Shown here one piece after another: positions 50,998 through 61,545 of a stretch of 64,000 bases of DNA. The notes under the pieces are model-generated. The model was not told the origin of the DNA. It ran no database searches and saw nothing but the letters and a program-made list of their open reading frames with translations. A program made the position numbers and the translations under genes. Origin of the DNA: Gluconobacter cadivus (GTDB lineage Bacteria; Pseudomonadota; Alphaproteobacteria; Acetobacterales; Acetobacteraceae); contig NZ_JABCQI010000004.1 of the NCBI RefSeq assembly GCF_015244745.1, forward strand, positions 1-64,000, given 5' to 3'. Position 1 is the first letter of the stretch. Each line of letters starts with the position of its first letter.

Positions 50998-51840
50998 ATG
51001 ACGCTTCTCCAAGCCCTCATTCTCGCCGTCGTCCAGGGAATTACCGAACCCTTTCCGGTAAGCAGCCTTGGTCATGCCGTTCTACTTCCTGCGCTTCTGC
51101 ACTGGGATCTGGATGAGCACGCACCGACATTCCTGCCGTTCCTGACCATGCTTCATGTCGGAACGCTGGTCGCACTGGCGGGTGTGTTCTGGAAGGACTG
51201 GGTGGCTATTCTGACCGGAATGATGGGCCGTCATGGTCGCCACGCCCAGATGGATGCGATTCGGGTCTTCCTGCTCCTCGTCATCGCCACCATTCCCGCC
51301 GTACTGGTCGGCTGGCTTCTGGAGCATCGTCTGCGGAATGTTTTCGGCTCCCCCATCGCTGTCGCGGGTTTCCTGATCCTCAATGGCTTCCTGCTGATGG
51401 CGACTGAGTGGCTCCGCCGCCAGAAAGGCCAGCGCGACCATCGACCCATTTCGACACTCGCTCCAAAAGACGCCGCCATCATCGGCATCTGGCAGTGCCT
51501 TGCCCTTCTGCCCGGCCTGTCCCGCTCCGGTGCCACCATGAATGGCGGTCTTCTGCGGGGTCTGGACCACGAAACGGCCGCGCGCTTCTCCCTGCTGATG
51601 GCCCAGCCCATCGTGCTGGCTGCCACGGTCCGTGAAGCCTGGCAGATGCGCCACATGACGATCTCCCATGATGTCATGGTGCAGTGCGTCGCAGGTGCCA
51701 TCGTCGCCGGAATCACCGCACTGATCTGCTCGCTCCTCATGCTGCGTTTCTTCCGCAACCATGACGGCTGGGCGCTCACACCCTTTGGTGTCTACTGCAT
51801 TGTGGCCGGGGCGTTTTCCGCTGCCGTCATTCTTCTCTGA
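50998..51840 (+). CDS. uppP: Undecaprenyl-diphosphatase (BacA type)
   Basis: Integral membrane phosphatase that recycles undecaprenyl pyrophosphate, the lipid carrier of cell-wall synthesis. The 280-residue protein has about eight hydrophobic helices and the two catalytic regions: VVQGITEPFPVSSLGH near the N-terminus and LLPGLSRSGATM in the middle. The first motif follows the FPVSSLGHA variant rather than LPISSTAH; I recall this in some alphaproteobacterial paralogues. Confidence 0.93.
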   Translation: MTLLQALILAVVQGITEPFPVSSLGHAVLLPALLHWDLDEHAPTFLPFLTMLHVGTLVALAGVFWKDWVAILTGMMGRHGRHAQMDAIRVFLLLVIATIPAVLVGWLLEHRLRNVFGSPIAVAGFLILNGFLLMATEWLRRQKGQRDHRPISTLAPKDAAIIGIWQCLALLPGLSRSGATMNGGLLRGLDHETAARFSLLMAQPIVLAATVREAWQMRHMTISHDVMVQCVAGAIVAGITALICSLLMLRFFRNHDGWALTPFGVYCIVAGAFSAAVILL

Positions 51841-51878
51841 ACTTCCCAGCCGCCGTTTTTCGCGGCACATTACGGATC

Positions 51879-53420
51879 ATGCCAGCATCGATACAATCTC
51901 CTCCTGACGTTTCCGGATCAGGTCGCCGGAAGACCCTTGAACAGGTCCTGTTCGAAAACGATACGAACGGCCTCAAGCGCAGCCTGACGGCGACCCAACT
52001 GGTCATTCTTGGCGTCGGGTCCACGATCGGCGCTGGCATCTATGTCATGACCGGCACGGCGGCGGCCGAATATGCCGGTCCGTCCGTTCTGATCTCTTTC
52101 GTCATTGCCGCCCTCGCCTGCCTGTTCACCGCGTTTTCCTATGGCGAACTGTCTTCGACGCTCCCTGTATCGGGATCGGCCTATTCCTATGCCTATATCT
52201 CAATGGGCGAAAAAGTGGCCTGGATGGTCGGCTGGCTGCTGCTTCTGGAATACGGCATCTCGTGTTCTGCCGTTGCCGCCGGTCTTTCAGGCTATGCCAG
52301 CTCCCTTCTGGGCATCACCGGCTTTCATATTCCTGCGGCTTTGACCCATGCCACACTTCAACCCGTTGCAGGCACGGCTGGAGCGCAGATCAGCGCAGGA
52401 TGGCGCTTCGACCTGATCGGCTTCGTAGCAACGCTTCTCGTCACGGCCCTGCTCGTGCGCGGCATTGAGGAATCAGCCCGCGTCAACACCATGATCGTGG
52501 CGCTCAAGGTCGGCGTTCTGTTCGTCTTCGTGGCGTTTGGGATCGGTGCCATCAATCCGGCAAACTGGCATCCGTTCATTCCCCCCAGCGAAGGTGGGTT
52601 TCATTATGGCGTGCGCGGCATCTTTCGTGCGGCCTCGGTCATTTTCTTTGCCTATGTCGGGTTTGAAGCTGTTTCCACCGCTTCTGCCGAGGCCCGCAAT
52701 CCCACGCGTGACGTGCCGATCGGCATTATCGGAAGTCTGCTGATCTGTACGGTCGTCTATATGATCGTCGCCACGGTGCTGCTCGGGATCGTACCCTATC
52801 GTGAACTCGACGTACCGGATCCGCTCGCAATTGCCGTGAAGATCATGCACACGCCCTGGCTGGCCTTGCTGGTCAATGTTGGGGCCACGATCGGTCTGTG
52901 CTCGGTGCTGATGGGCCTGATGTATGCCCAGTCCCGCGTTTTGCTGACCATCAGCCGCGACGGCCTGATCCCGCAGATCTTTTCCGTCATCCATCCTCAG
53001 CTCCGCACGCCGTGGATCGGCACGATCGTGCTTGGCCTTGTTGTTGCCCTCATCACCGCGACACTGCCGATCGACATCATCAGCGACCTCGTGTCCATCG
53101 GAACAGCGGCTGCGTTTGGAATTGTGTGCTTTACCGTGATCTGGCAACGCAACACACGGCCGGACATTGTTCGCCCCTTCAGTGTCCCGCTGGGCGGTAT
53201 CCGTATCCGCGGGTTCTGGATCGGTACGACACCTGCGCTGGGCATTCTGTTCTGTCTGGTGATGACCATCCCGTTGGTTTCAGACATGGTCAGCGCCGTC
53301 AGAAGCGGCAATCCGGTGCCATTGGTCCTTCTGGTGACCTATCTGGTTCTGGGCGTCGCAACATACGTCTTCTACGGCCGCAGACACTCAAAAATGCGCC
53401 CGGGACTACCTTTAGTCTGA
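51879..53420 (+). CDS. APC-family amino acid permease
   Basis: A 513-residue membrane protein with about 12-14 helices. It starts with a cytoplasmic N-terminus (KRSLTATQLVILGVGSTIGAGIYVMTGTAA) that carries the APC substrate-backbone motif GSTIGAGIY. It has the FxxYxGFEA motif (VIFFAYVGFEAVSTASAEARNP) and resembles the cationic amino acid transporter branch. Substrate specificity cannot be read from the sequence. Its last 9 bases overlap the convergent MscS gene. Confidence 0.9.
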   Translation: MPASIQSPPDVSGSGRRKTLEQVLFENDTNGLKRSLTATQLVILGVGSTIGAGIYVMTGTAAAEYAGPSVLISFVIAALACLFTAFSYGELSSTLPVSGSAYSYAYISMGEKVAWMVGWLLLLEYGISCSAVAAGLSGYASSLLGITGFHIPAALTHATLQPVAGTAGAQISAGWRFDLIGFVATLLVTALLVRGIEESARVNTMIVALKVGVLFVFVAFGIGAINPANWHPFIPPSEGGFHYGVRGIFRAASVIFFAYVGFEAVSTASAEARNPTRDVPIGIIGSLLICTVVYMIVATVLLGIVPYRELDVPDPLAIAVKIMHTPWLALLVNVGATIGLCSVLMGLMYAQSRVLLTISRDGLIPQIFSVIHPQLRTPWIGTIVLGLVVALITATLPIDIISDLVSIGTAAAFGIVCFTVIWQRNTRPDIVRPFSVPLGGIRIRGFWIGTTPALGILFCLVMTIPLVSDMVSAVRSGNPVPLVLLVTYLVLGVATYVFYGRRHSKMRPGLPLV

Positions 53421-54632
53421 CGACATCGACGCACTGCTCATTCCGGGCCCCATATAACTTCCCGGTGGCGGGCGTCCGATCGGGGGCGCCATCTGCTCCC
53501 ATGGGTCCTGCCCGCCCGGACCGGGGGGCATCATGGAAAAACGCGAACGCGGGAGTGCTTCGGGGCATTCATCGCGGATCCGGGCGATGATCTTCTCGCG
53601 AATATCACACCGCAGATCCCAGCTCTGAAGCGCCGTCCGTGCGCTGGCGATGATACGGATGGACATGACATGCGCGTTGCAGTCGGCCACCTGCACGTCG
53701 AACACACGCCCATCCCAAAGCGGGCAGCCCCGCACGATCTCATTCAGCATCTCGCGGATTTTATCCATCGGCGCTTGATAATCGACCCACAGGAATACCA
53801 CGCCGATAATGGCTGCTGAATTATGCGTCCAGTTCTCGAACTGGTTCTCCAGAAAATACGAGATCGGCACGATATGTCGCCTCCAGTCCCAGACACGCAG
53901 CACCACATAAGTCGCGTTAATTTCTTCCACCCAGCACCAGTCGCCATTGATGATGATCAGGTCTTCCATCCGGATCGGCTGCGTCAGCGCAATCTGTACG
54001 CCAGCAATCAGGTTCGTCAGAAGCCCGCGCGCTGACAGGCCGACGATCAGGGACGCCGCACCCGCTGAGGCAAACAGTGACAGTCCGTACTGCTTGACGG
54101 ACGGGAACAACATCAGGGCCGATGCCACCGTTACAATCCCCACCAGAATCTCTGTCAGCCGCCGCAGGACGCGGATCTGCGTCTGGTGCGAACGGATCAT
54201 GATGTCGTCGGTCTGCTCCCGCGATGCGAGGCGGTTGAGATAGACCTCCGTCATGATCCGGAAGACCATGATCGCGGAGAAACCGAAGGTCAGGATCAGC
54301 AGAAACAGCAAAAAGAGCTGAAAGTTATCTTCCTGTGCCGCCGTAAAACCCGTTGCAGCCGGGAGCGCCGACAGCATGGCCAGCAGGGCAACCATCAGCC
54401 GCGTCGGCCTGCGGAGAGACGAAACGATACGCCGGATCAACGCGGCCTTGCGCGATCCTGGGATTTTCAGAAGCTGTGTCGTGACAAGATTGCCGCAATA
54501 GAACGCCAGCACCCCCACTACCACAAGCATCAACACCGAAACGACGGACGCCGGAAGCCAGGTGAAATAGGATCTTATGGCAAACAGGGTGCTGACAAAG
54601 TGCTGCATCACCAGATGAAAGACTCCTTGCAT
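53412..54632 (-). CDS. MscS-type mechanosensitive channel family protein
   Basis: A 406-residue inner-membrane protein with several N-terminal helices. The pore-lining helix and beta domain of the MscS family follow: GAASLIVGLSARGLLTNLIAGVQIALTQPIRMEDLI, then VEEINATYVVLRVWDWRRHIVPISYFLE. The tail (about 370-406) is Pro/Gly/Met/Ser-rich and low complexity. The start is uncertain: AAGGAG lies just inside the given start, so the GTG or ATG eight to nine codons later may be used. Confidence 0.9.
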   Translation of the reverse strand: MQGVFHLVMQHFVSTLFAIRSYFTWLPASVVSVLMLVVVGVLAFYCGNLVTTQLLKIPGSRKAALIRRIVSSLRRPTRLMVALLAMLSALPAATGFTAAQEDNFQLFLLFLLILTFGFSAIMVFRIMTEVYLNRLASREQTDDIMIRSHQTQIRVLRRLTEILVGIVTVASALMLFPSVKQYGLSLFASAGAASLIVGLSARGLLTNLIAGVQIALTQPIRMEDLIIINGDWCWVEEINATYVVLRVWDWRRHIVPISYFLENQFENWTHNSAAIIGVVFLWVDYQAPMDKIREMLNEIVRGCPLWDGRVFDVQVADCNAHVMSIRIIASARTALQSWDLRCDIREKIIARIRDECPEALPRSRFSMMPPGPGGQDPWEQMAPPIGRPPPGSYMGPGMSSASMSSD

Positions 54633-54826
54633 CGAGAGAAACTGGAAAAGCCCTGAAGGCCGGATTGATTGGAAAACCGTGATACCTCAAATGCCACGGC
54701 CGGCCGCAGGAATGCGACCCGTAAAAAACATCTTATTTTATGCCGCATTTTCCTGAACCTAACGTGTTGACACCCGGAAAGATCCCCCTTAAAACCCCGC
54801 CACAACGCCGGTTTGACCGGCAGGAT

Positions 54827-54901
54827 GGCGGTGTAGCTCAGTGGTAGAGCAGGGGAATCATAATCCCTTGGTCGGCGGTTCAAATCCGTCCACCGCTACC
54901 A
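54827..54901 (+). tRNA. tRNA-Met (CAT), elongator type
   Basis: A 75-base cloverleaf with encoded CCA. The acceptor GGCGGTG pairs with CACCGCT (G1-U72 wobble). The anticodon loop AATCATAAT carries CAT. The T arm is GGCGGTTCAAATCCGTC. The first pair is present, unlike initiator tRNA, and the overall sequence resembles alphaproteobacterial elongator Met; tRNA-Ile2 (lysidine type) is a lesser possibility. Confidence 0.93.
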
Positions 54902-54976
54902 TTCTTTTCCTGAAAAATTTGTTTTTTCCTGGCCAAAACGCTGATGCGTGAGGTCATTTCCTGTAGTCTGCGGGAC

Positions 54977-55846
54977 ATGATCAAAAAGCCCCTCGCCGTC
55001 GTGACCATGGTTTATAACGAACCGGAGCATCTTCAGGTCTGGCGGCGTCATTATGGCGCACAGGTTGGGGAAAGCGCTTGTTACATCATCGATCACGGGT
55101 CAGATGACGGGTGTACGACGCATCTGGGACAGGTGAATGTCGTTCGAATTCCCCGCTCTCCCCAAGACGACGAACGCCGCACCCGGGCGGTCGGAAAATT
55201 CTGTGACAGTCTGCTCGAATGGTATGACAGCGTCATCTATACGGATGTGGACGAAATCCTCCTCGCTGACCCCGCTTTCGTCCCGTCCCTGACTGAATTC
55301 GCGCTATTGAACCGAAGCCCCGTGGTCACGGCGACGGGCTTTGACGTCATCCACCGTCCGGATGAGGAAGGCCCGTTCGACTACAGCCGCCCCTTCTCTT
55401 TACAGCGCCGCCATCTCCGCTTTTCGAGCGCGATGTGCAAACCGGTCCTCACCCGCATTCCCATCACCTGGGCTCCGGGTTTCCACTGCTGCGAAGAAGC
55501 GGTTCCCAGCCTCGCCGCACCTCTTTTCCTGTTCCATCTGCGTTATGCTGATCTGGGTTCGGGTCTGGCGCGGCTGGAGCGGACCCGCAGGCAGCCCTGG
55601 GTCTCGGAAGACGTCGGACGTCATCAGCGCCTCGACAATGCGGACTGGGAAAATATGCTGCTTGGAATGGCAGGACTGCCCAGAACGGAAAGCACGCTCG
55701 ACAATCGGGACGCGCGCCTCATGCAGTGGCGCCAGCAGGTCGAGGACAGCACCCAGACGCGCCTGAACGATCTGTACCGCCTTGATCTGCATCTGAGCGG
55801 AACAGAACTCTGGCGCCTGCCAGACCGCTTCGTAGGGCGCGTCTGA
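54977..55846 (+). CDS. Glycosyltransferase family 2-like protein
   Basis: A 289-residue soluble protein with a GT-A-like fold. It starts MIKKPLAVVTMVYNEPEHLQVWRRHY and contains the metal/nucleotide-sugar motif DVD (Asp90, Asp92 in YTDVDEIL) and CYIIDHGSDDG. This resembles the Glyco_tranf_2_4 group (often annotated on capsule or surface-glycan loci). The acceptor is unknown. The ATG at 54977 with GGGA four bases upstream is preferred to an ATG 33 bases earlier. It directly follows tRNA-Met and ends at a bidirectional terminator. Confidence 0.78.
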   Translation: MIKKPLAVVTMVYNEPEHLQVWRRHYGAQVGESACYIIDHGSDDGCTTHLGQVNVVRIPRSPQDDERRTRAVGKFCDSLLEWYDSVIYTDVDEILLADPAFVPSLTEFALLNRSPVVTATGFDVIHRPDEEGPFDYSRPFSLQRRHLRFSSAMCKPVLTRIPITWAPGFHCCEEAVPSLAAPLFLFHLRYADLGSGLARLERTRRQPWVSEDVGRHQRLDNADWENMLLGMAGLPRTESTLDNRDARLMQWRQQVEDSTQTRLNDLYRLDLHLSGTELWRLPDRFVGRV

Positions 55847-55851
55847 GGCAC

Positions 55852-55884
55852 AAAAAAACCGGCTCCTTACGGGCCGGTCTTTTT
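55852..55884. terminator. Bidirectional intrinsic terminator
   Basis: ACCGGC and GCCGGT pair around a short loop. Seven A's precede the stem and CTTTTT follows it, so it can serve both the glycosyltransferase gene and the convergent DUF4167 gene. Confidence 0.85.
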
Positions 55885-55906
55885 AAGGCGCTGAAGACAG
55901 AACGTC

Positions 55907-56389
55907 TTATTCTGCTTCGACTTCCGCCGCACGACGATCATGATCTTCATCGGAGGAACGCTCCGAAGCGTAGTCCCCTTCCTGCTCGGATGACGGGGCC
56001 TCGTCTTCACCACGCTCACCGCGTGCCTCACGACGGTCTTCGTAAGCCCGCTGCCGCTGCTGCTGGCGCTCGTTACGCTCCTGCTGGCTTTTCTCAGCGG
56101 CCTGATTCATGGCGTTGAGAATACGGAAATAATGCTCCGCATGCTGGAAATAGGCTTCTGCAAGAATGCGGTCGCCAGTTCCGGTTGCGTCGCGGCCAAG
56201 CTGGAGATACTTCTCGAACAGCTGCTGCGCCGTACCGCGGACCCTGAGATCAGGCCCGTTACTGTCAAACACATGGTTGCGGTTCAGAGGTGTCTGGGCA
56301 TTGCTACTGCTACGTGACGGCCCACTGCCCGCACGATGATGCCGGCCTCTTATGCGCTTCATATTCATCGACCCGTGATGCACTTTCAT
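55907..56389 (-). CDS. DUF4167 domain-containing protein
   Basis: A 160-residue, highly charged protein. Its N-terminal half holds the DUF4167 core found in alphaproteobacteria (DLRVRGTAQQLFEKYLQLGRDATGTGDRILAEAYFQHAEHYFRI). The C-terminal half is a Gln/Glu/Arg-rich disordered tail. An RNA-linked role is sometimes guessed from the basic N-terminus (RIRGRHHRAG), but none is proven. In-frame ATGs at 56368 and 56362 are equally plausible starts. Proximity to prmC and prfA is typical of the group. Confidence 0.87.
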   Translation of the reverse strand: MKVHHGSMNMKRIRGRHHRAGSGPSRSSSNAQTPLNRNHVFDSNGPDLRVRGTAQQLFEKYLQLGRDATGTGDRILAEAYFQHAEHYFRILNAMNQAAEKSQQERNERQQQRQRAYEDRREARGERGEDEAPSSEQEGDYASERSSDEDHDRRAAEVEAE

Positions 56390-56645
56390 GATGACGTGGA
56401 CCGTTCTGCAAGCACAGAAAGTTCCGACCGCCGCTATCGAAAAAGACGTCTGTCTGTTCCGCTATGGCTGAACCCGGCTCAGCCAGTCTTCCATCGTCAG
56501 TGCAGAATGACGTGAACGATGGGCAAAGATACGCCTGAGAGTGTCTGTAAAACACCTTCAAATTCGTATGCATTGGCTTTAGCCATACCAAGTTCCGTCA
56601 GTCAAGCCAACGGTTTTTCGTTATCTCACGCCATTGTCTGTCTTC

Positions 56646-57491
56646 TTATCCGGGCAAATGCAAAACCAGCGCTCTTTCCACCCCCCCCAGATCTTTCCGG
56701 CGCCCTACGTCCCGCAGTCCGTTTTGCACTCCAAGCGCAGACACGTCGTCGATCTGCCCGATCCCCATCTCAAAGATGGCGTGCCCTCCCGGTACCAGCA
56801 GATCCGGCAGAGCGGCACACAGGATACGATACGCCTCAAGCCCGTCTGGTCCGCCATCAAGAGCCCGCGCGGGTTCATAGCGCACAACTTCGGGCATCAG
56901 ATCCGACAGATCTCCGGTCTCGATATAAGGTGGATTGGAGAGCACGAGATCGAACCGGGCATTCAGGGCTTCCGCCCAGCTTCCGGCGAAAAAAACACTC
57001 CGTTGCTCAAGCCCCGTACGAGCGGAATTGCGTCGCGCCAAAGCTGCTGCCTGAGGAGACAGATCAACGCCCACGCCTGTTGCCTGAGGGTATTCGGACA
57101 GAGCGGCGAGCAGCAGACAACCCGTTCCCGTGCCCAGATCCAGAATGGACAGCGGTGCATCCCGATCAGGGTGGATATCCAGCAATGCTTCGATCAGGGC
57201 CTCGCTGTCGGCACGGGGGATCAGCGTGTCGCGCCCCGTCTCCAGATCCAGTGTCCAGAAACCCGTCTCGCCCGTGATGAACGCCAGAGGCTCCCGATTC
57301 AGTCTGCGCGTCAAGGCCTCTGCGAATCGTGTCTGCTGGACGTCATCCACGCCATCCAGAGACAGCAGCCCTCCCAAATCCCGTCCTGTCGCCCAGCACA
57401 GCAGAAGCCGCGCTTCGCGACGGGCATCTTCGATTCCGACCCGTTCCAGTGCCTGTGAGGCCTCGCGCAAAAGATCATCTTTGGCCATCAT
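56646..57491 (-). CDS. prmC: Release factor glutamine methyltransferase
   Basis: Methylates the GGQ glutamine of peptide release factors, needed for efficient termination. The 281-residue protein has an N-terminal helical domain, the SAM loop ILDLGTGTGCLLLAAL and the catalytic NPPY in LVLSNPPYIETGDL. The ATG at 57491 is used; a TTG two codons earlier is weaker. Its substrate gene prfA lies on the same strand, but a small divergent gene (57522) intervenes. Confidence 0.95.
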   Translation of the reverse strand: MMAKDDLLREASQALERVGIEDARREARLLLCWATGRDLGGLLSLDGVDDVQQTRFAEALTRRLNREPLAFITGETGFWTLDLETGRDTLIPRADSEALIEALLDIHPDRDAPLSILDLGTGTGCLLLAALSEYPQATGVGVDLSPQAAALARRNSARTGLEQRSVFFAGSWAEALNARFDLVLSNPPYIETGDLSDLMPEVVRYEPARALDGGPDGLEAYRILCAALPDLLVPGGHAIFEMGIGQIDDVSALGVQNGLRDVGRRKDLGGVERALVLHLPG

Positions 57492-57521
57492 CTTCAAAGC
57501 GAACCTGCTATAGTTGGTGTC

Positions 57522-57992
57522 ATGACGTCCAAACGTGCATTCCTCTTTTCCGCCCTGATGCTTGGCTGCACCCTCACCCCCGTTCAGGCGCAGTCAGACC
57601 TGTCCAGGGAACTGCCCCCGTCCTTTACGGTAACGGACGAGCGAGCGCCCGAAGAAATTTCGGAAGTCTCGCGCCTCTATCTGGATGGCAATCTGGTTGC
57701 AACATTCAGACTCGGGCTGTCCAAGGCGCATGAGACGCAGACCATCGTGCTGCCGGTTGGCCGTTCCGATGTGGATTACGCCCTGTGCGGGGAAATCACC
57801 ATTGTACGGAATGGCCATCAGGAAACCCATCAGGTGAGCAGCGAGGGGCAGCTCCACCATCCTGAAGGCCATTCCCTCGACGCCGTGGGCAGCAATAATT
57901 TCACGGACTTCTTTCTGGTCGATTACGACGATGCCGCTGTCGCAACCCATCGGCATGGGCGTGCTGCCGTTTGTGCCACACCCAACACCTGA
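57522..57992 (+). CDS. Small secreted protein of unknown function
   Basis: A 156-residue protein with a signal peptide (hydrophobic residues about 5-17, QAQ site near 24). The predicted mature domain is beta-rich (RLYLDGNLVATFRL, QTIVLPVGRSDVDYALCGEITI). Two cysteines (in ALCGEI and AVCATP) could pair. I do not recognise the family. It is divergent from prmC, sits between prmC and prfA, and overlaps neither. Export is inferred from the signal peptide. Confidence 0.7.
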   Translation: MTSKRAFLFSALMLGCTLTPVQAQSDLSRELPPSFTVTDERAPEEISEVSRLYLDGNLVATFRLGLSKAHETQTIVLPVGRSDVDYALCGEITIVRNGHQETHQVSSEGQLHHPEGHSLDAVGSNNFTDFFLVDYDDAAVATHRHGRAAVCATPNT

Positions 57993-57995
57993 AGC

Positions 57996-59057
57996 TTAAA
58001 AGCCTGCGGCAGCGAGCAGTTCCGTCTGTTCTTCCCGGGTCAGGGCGTCGATGATCTCGTCGAATTCACCGCTCATGATCCGGTCGATCTTGTAGAGCGT
58101 CAGATTGATGCGGTGGTCCGTCACGCGACCTTGCGGAAAATTATAGGTCCGGATGCGCTCAGACCGATCACCGGTCCCGACCTGTGATTTCCGATCTGCG
58201 GCCCGCGTGGCATGAAGTTGTGCACGCTCGCGTTCGTAAAGCCGCGCGCGCAGGATCTTCAAAGCCTTGGCCTTGTTCTTGTGCTGGCTTTTCTCTTCCT
58301 GCATCGCCACCACGATCCCGCTGGGCATATGCGTAATGCGGACCGCACTTTCGGTCTTGTTGACGTGCTGACCACCTGCACCGGATGCGCGATACACATC
58401 GATCCGCAGATCGTCGTCATTGATCGTGACATCAACCTCTTCAGCTTCGGGCAACACAGCAACAGTTACGGTCGAAGTATGGATGCGACCCTGGCTTTCC
58501 GTGGACGGGACACGTTGAACGCGATGCACACCGGATTCGTATTTCAGACGCGCGAAGACAGAACGGCCTGAAATGGTCGCCATGCCTTCCTTCAGGCCTG
58601 CGACTTCATTTTCGGAATATTCCATGACTTCGAAACGCCAGCCATTCTGTTCCGAAAAGCGGCGATAGGCATCGAACAGTTCCGCAGCGAACAAACCAGC
58701 CTCGTCGCCACCAGCGGCGGGTCGGATTTCAAGAATGGCGCTGCGTTCGTCAGCCGCATCTTTCGGCAGGAGCGCGAGACGCAGGGCGTGCTGGAGGTCG
58801 GGCAAGGTCGCCTCGATCTCTGCCAGCTCCATCTGCGCCAGTTCACGCATTTCCGGGTCATCGAGCAGGGCCTGCGCCCCGGCTTTCTGCTCTTCCGCGC
58901 TTTTCCAGGCCTGAATGGACGCGACCACCGGTTCCAGTTCGGCATATTCCTGCGACAGACGGGTGAAATCCTCACCCGTCAAATCGCCGGAAGACATCAG
59001 GGCCTGAACTTCCTCTGAGCGTGCGACAATCCGCTCAAGCCTGTCGTCAAATGCCAT
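57996..59057 (-). CDS. prfA: Peptide chain release factor 1
   Basis: Reads UAA and UAG stop codons and releases the finished peptide. The 353-residue protein has the stop-reading peptide motif RVPST (182-186) and the catalytic GGQ at 228-230 in [11 protein letters not shown]. It lies 4 bases after hisS on the same strand. Confidence 0.97.
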   Translation of the reverse strand: MAFDDRLERIVARSEEVQALMSSGDLTGEDFTRLSQEYAELEPVVASIQAWKSAEEQKAGAQALLDDPEMRELAQMELAEIEATLPDLQHALRLALLPKDAADERSAILEIRPAAGGDEAGLFAAELFDAYRRFSEQNGWRFEVMEYSENEVAGLKEGMATISGRSVFARLKYESGVHRVQRVPSTESQGRIHTSTVTVAVLPEAEEVDVTINDDDLRIDVYRASGAGGQHVNKTESAVRITHMPSGIVVAMQEEKSQHKNKAKALKILRARLYERERAQLHATRAADRKSQVGTGDRSERIRTYNFPQGRVTDHRINLTLYKIDRIMSGEFDEIIDALTREEQTELLAAAGF

Positions 59058-59061
59058 ACGC

Positions 59062-60309
59062 TCAGGCGCGTCCTGCGCTCAGAAGACGCACCAGATCCGT
59101 GACCGGAACTTCCTGCTGCTCGCGGCTGGACAGATCCCGAAGCTGCACGACATCCTTGGCGATTTCCTCATCGCCCAGAACAATCGCGTGGGACGCGCCG
59201 GACTTCACCACGCGCTCCATCCGCTTTTTCAGATTGCCGCGCGTTTCGATTTCGGCCCTCAATCCCGCAGAACGCAGCGCGCGTGCAATGGACGCAGCCT
59301 TGAGAACAGCCGGATCGCCCATGGGAACCAGCGTAATTCCCGCCGGAAGCTCCGGTGCGCTGTCCAGCAGCATTGCCAGACGCTCAATCCCGCCAGCCCA
59401 GCCAATCGCCGGGATGGCCGGACCGCCCATCTGCTCGACCAGCCCTTCATACCGGCCACCGGCCAGCACGGTGCCCTGAGCCCCGAGCTTCGAGGTCACG
59501 AACTCGAACGCTGTATGGCTGTAGTAATCAAGGCCGCGGACGATGCGCGGGTTTTCAACGAAGTCCACGCCGAATGCCTGAAGGCTGGAGCGGAGCGTGT
59601 CCCAGAACTGGCGGGATTCATCGTTCAGATAGTCCGCGAATGCCGGGGCGTCGTCGAGCAGTTTGCGGTCCTGCTCCGACTTGCTGTCCAGAATCCGCAG
59701 CGGATTGGCTTCAAGCCGGACCCGGCTCTCTTCCGACAGCGCATCGGCATGATCGCGGAAATAGGCGACCAGAGCCTCACGCCATGCCTGACGGCTGGCC
59801 AGATCACCAAGCGTGTTGAGTTCCAGCGTGACGTGATCGCCCAAACCCAGTTCACGCAGGATATCCTGCGCCATGGCAATCGTCTCGGCATCGCGCAGCG
59901 AACTTTCCGCACCGATCAGTTCCGCACCGATCTGGTGGAACTGGCGGTAGCGTCCCTTCTGCGGACGTTCGTAGCGGAACATCGGCCCGTGATAGAACAC
60001 CTTCTGCGGCAGGGACTGCGTCAGGCCATTCGTGACGAGCGCGCGGCAGATCGCCGCCGTGCCTTCGGGTCGCAGGGTGATACTCTCACCGCCGCGATCC
60101 TCGAACGTATACATCTCCTTGGACACGACATCGGACGTCTCGCCGAGCGTGCGCGAAAAGACGCGCGTGTCCTCGAAGATGGGCGTGCTCCATTCCTCGA
60201 ACCCATAGGTCCGCAGAACCCGGCGCGCTGTCTCCACGACATGGTGGTGGCGGCGCATCGTCTCGCCAATGAGGTCGTGTGTCCCGCGAGGGGGCTGAAG
60301 TCCGGACAT
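59062..60309 (-). CDS. hisS: Histidyl-tRNA synthetase
   Basis: Class II synthetase charging tRNA-His. The 415-residue protein starts [15 protein letters not shown] and has motif 2 [21 protein letters not shown]. The histidine-specific segments [12 protein letters not shown] and [13 protein letters not shown] follow, then motif 3 [12 protein letters not shown] and a C-terminal anticodon-binding domain. It shares one base with the ispG stop. Confidence 0.97.
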   Translation of the reverse strand: MSGLQPPRGTHDLIGETMRRHHHVVETARRVLRTYGFEEWSTPIFEDTRVFSRTLGETSDVVSKEMYTFEDRGGESITLRPEGTAAICRALVTNGLTQSLPQKVFYHGPMFRYERPQKGRYRQFHQIGAELIGAESSLRDAETIAMAQDILRELGLGDHVTLELNTLGDLASRQAWREALVAYFRDHADALSEESRVRLEANPLRILDSKSEQDRKLLDDAPAFADYLNDESRQFWDTLRSSLQAFGVDFVENPRIVRGLDYYSHTAFEFVTSKLGAQGTVLAGGRYEGLVEQMGGPAIPAIGWAGGIERLAMLLDSAPELPAGITLVPMGDPAVLKAASIARALRSAGLRAEIETRGNLKKRMERVVKSGASHAIVLGDEEIAKDVVQLRDLSSREQQEVPVTDLVRLLSAGRA

Positions 60310-61454
60310 CAGTGCGCTGCCGGGTCCATCTGCTTGGCCGTGGAGGCCTCGACCTTGCCCGCCTCGATGTCTGCGACCTTCTTTTCCACGAGGTCCACAA
60401 TATGCTCGATCATGTCGCCACTCGGCATCGTGTGATCCTGACGACCGGCCGCATAGACCATGTGACGGCCATTGCCGCCACCGGTCACGCCGAGATCGGT
60501 CATCAGTGCCTCGCCGGGGCCGTTCACCACGCAGCCGATGATGGACAGCGTCAGCGGCGTCTTGATGTGCTGGAGGCGATCTTCCAACGTCTGGACCGTC
60601 TCGACAACATTGAAGCCCTGACGGGCACAGGACGGGCAGGAAATGATCTTCACACCGCGATGACGCAGGCCGAGGGATTTCAGGATATCCCAGCCGACCA
60701 GCACTTCTTCTTCCGGTGCAGCAGAAAGCGAGACGCGCATCGTGTCACCCACGCCAGCCCAGAGCAGATTGCCCAGACCGATGGACGACTTCACAGTGCC
60801 CGCACGCTTGGAGCCTGCCTCGGTGATGCCGATATGCAGCGGATGGTCACAGCAATCCGCAAGCTGCTGATAGGCCGCAACCGCCATGAACACGTCGGAC
60901 GCCTTCACGCTGATCTTGAACTCGTGAAAATCGTGATCCTGAAGGATCTTCGCGTGTTCCAGAGCGCTCTCGACCAGAGCTTCGGGGTTGGGTTCGCCGT
61001 ATTTTTCAAGCAGGTGCTTTTCCAGCGAACCGGCATTCACGCCGATGCGGATGGAGCAGCCATAATCCTTGGCGGCGTTCACGACTTCCCGCACGCGCTC
61101 GGCGCTGCCGATATTGCCCGGATTGATTCGCAGGCACGCAGCACCGGCCTTCGCGGCCTCGATGGCGCGCTTGTAGTGGAAGTGGATGTCCGCAACGATG
61201 GGGACGTTCACTTCACGAACGATTTCCGCCAGCGCTTCAGTGCTGGCCTCGTCCGGACAGGAGACGCGGACGATGTCCACGCCAGCCAGTTCGGACAGTC
61301 GGATCTGGTCGATCGTAGCCTGTGCGTCCGACGTCAGGGTGTTGGTCATGGTCTGCACGGAAATCGGGGCATCACCACCGACCGCGACCTTGCCGACATG
61401 GATCTGGCGCGACTTGCGACGTTCGATGTGCTGATACGGACGGTAGCTGCTCAT
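60309..61454 (-). CDS. ispG: 4-hydroxy-3-methylbut-2-enyl diphosphate synthase (flavodoxin)
   Basis: Fe-S enzyme of the MEP isoprenoid pathway; its product feeds quinones and undecaprenyl carriers. The 381-residue protein has VQTMTNT near the N-terminus, [14 protein letters not shown] and the cluster ligands SCPSCARQG plus a third Cys in [11 protein letters not shown]. It heads the ispG-hisS-prfA run. Confidence 0.97.
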   Translation of the reverse strand: MSSYRPYQHIERRKSRQIHVGKVAVGGDAPISVQTMTNTLTSDAQATIDQIRLSELAGVDIVRVSCPDEASTEALAEIVREVNVPIVADIHFHYKRAIEAAKAGAACLRINPGNIGSAERVREVVNAAKDYGCSIRIGVNAGSLEKHLLEKYGEPNPEALVESALEHAKILQDHDFHEFKISVKASDVFMAVAAYQQLADCCDHPLHIGITEAGSKRAGTVKSSIGLGNLLWAGVGDTMRVSLSAAPEEEVLVGWDILKSLGLRHRGVKIISCPSCARQGFNVVETVQTLEDRLQHIKTPLTLSIIGCVVNGPGEALMTDLGVTGGGNGRHMVYAAGRQDHTMPSGDMIEHIVDLVEKKVADIEAGKVEASTAKQMDPAAH

Positions 61455-61545
61455 GATTTACCTCTTCGTGCCCGGTGGAAACCGGAAGCTCTAACGCAGG
61501 GGGCTATATTCAGGAGCACTGAGCCCCCCTGACGGATATAAGGGT

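Noticed and set aside
59188-61532. Long plus-strand open frames antisense to hisS and ispG
   Set aside because: Both minus-strand genes are complete and conserved; the opposite frames have no recognisable content.
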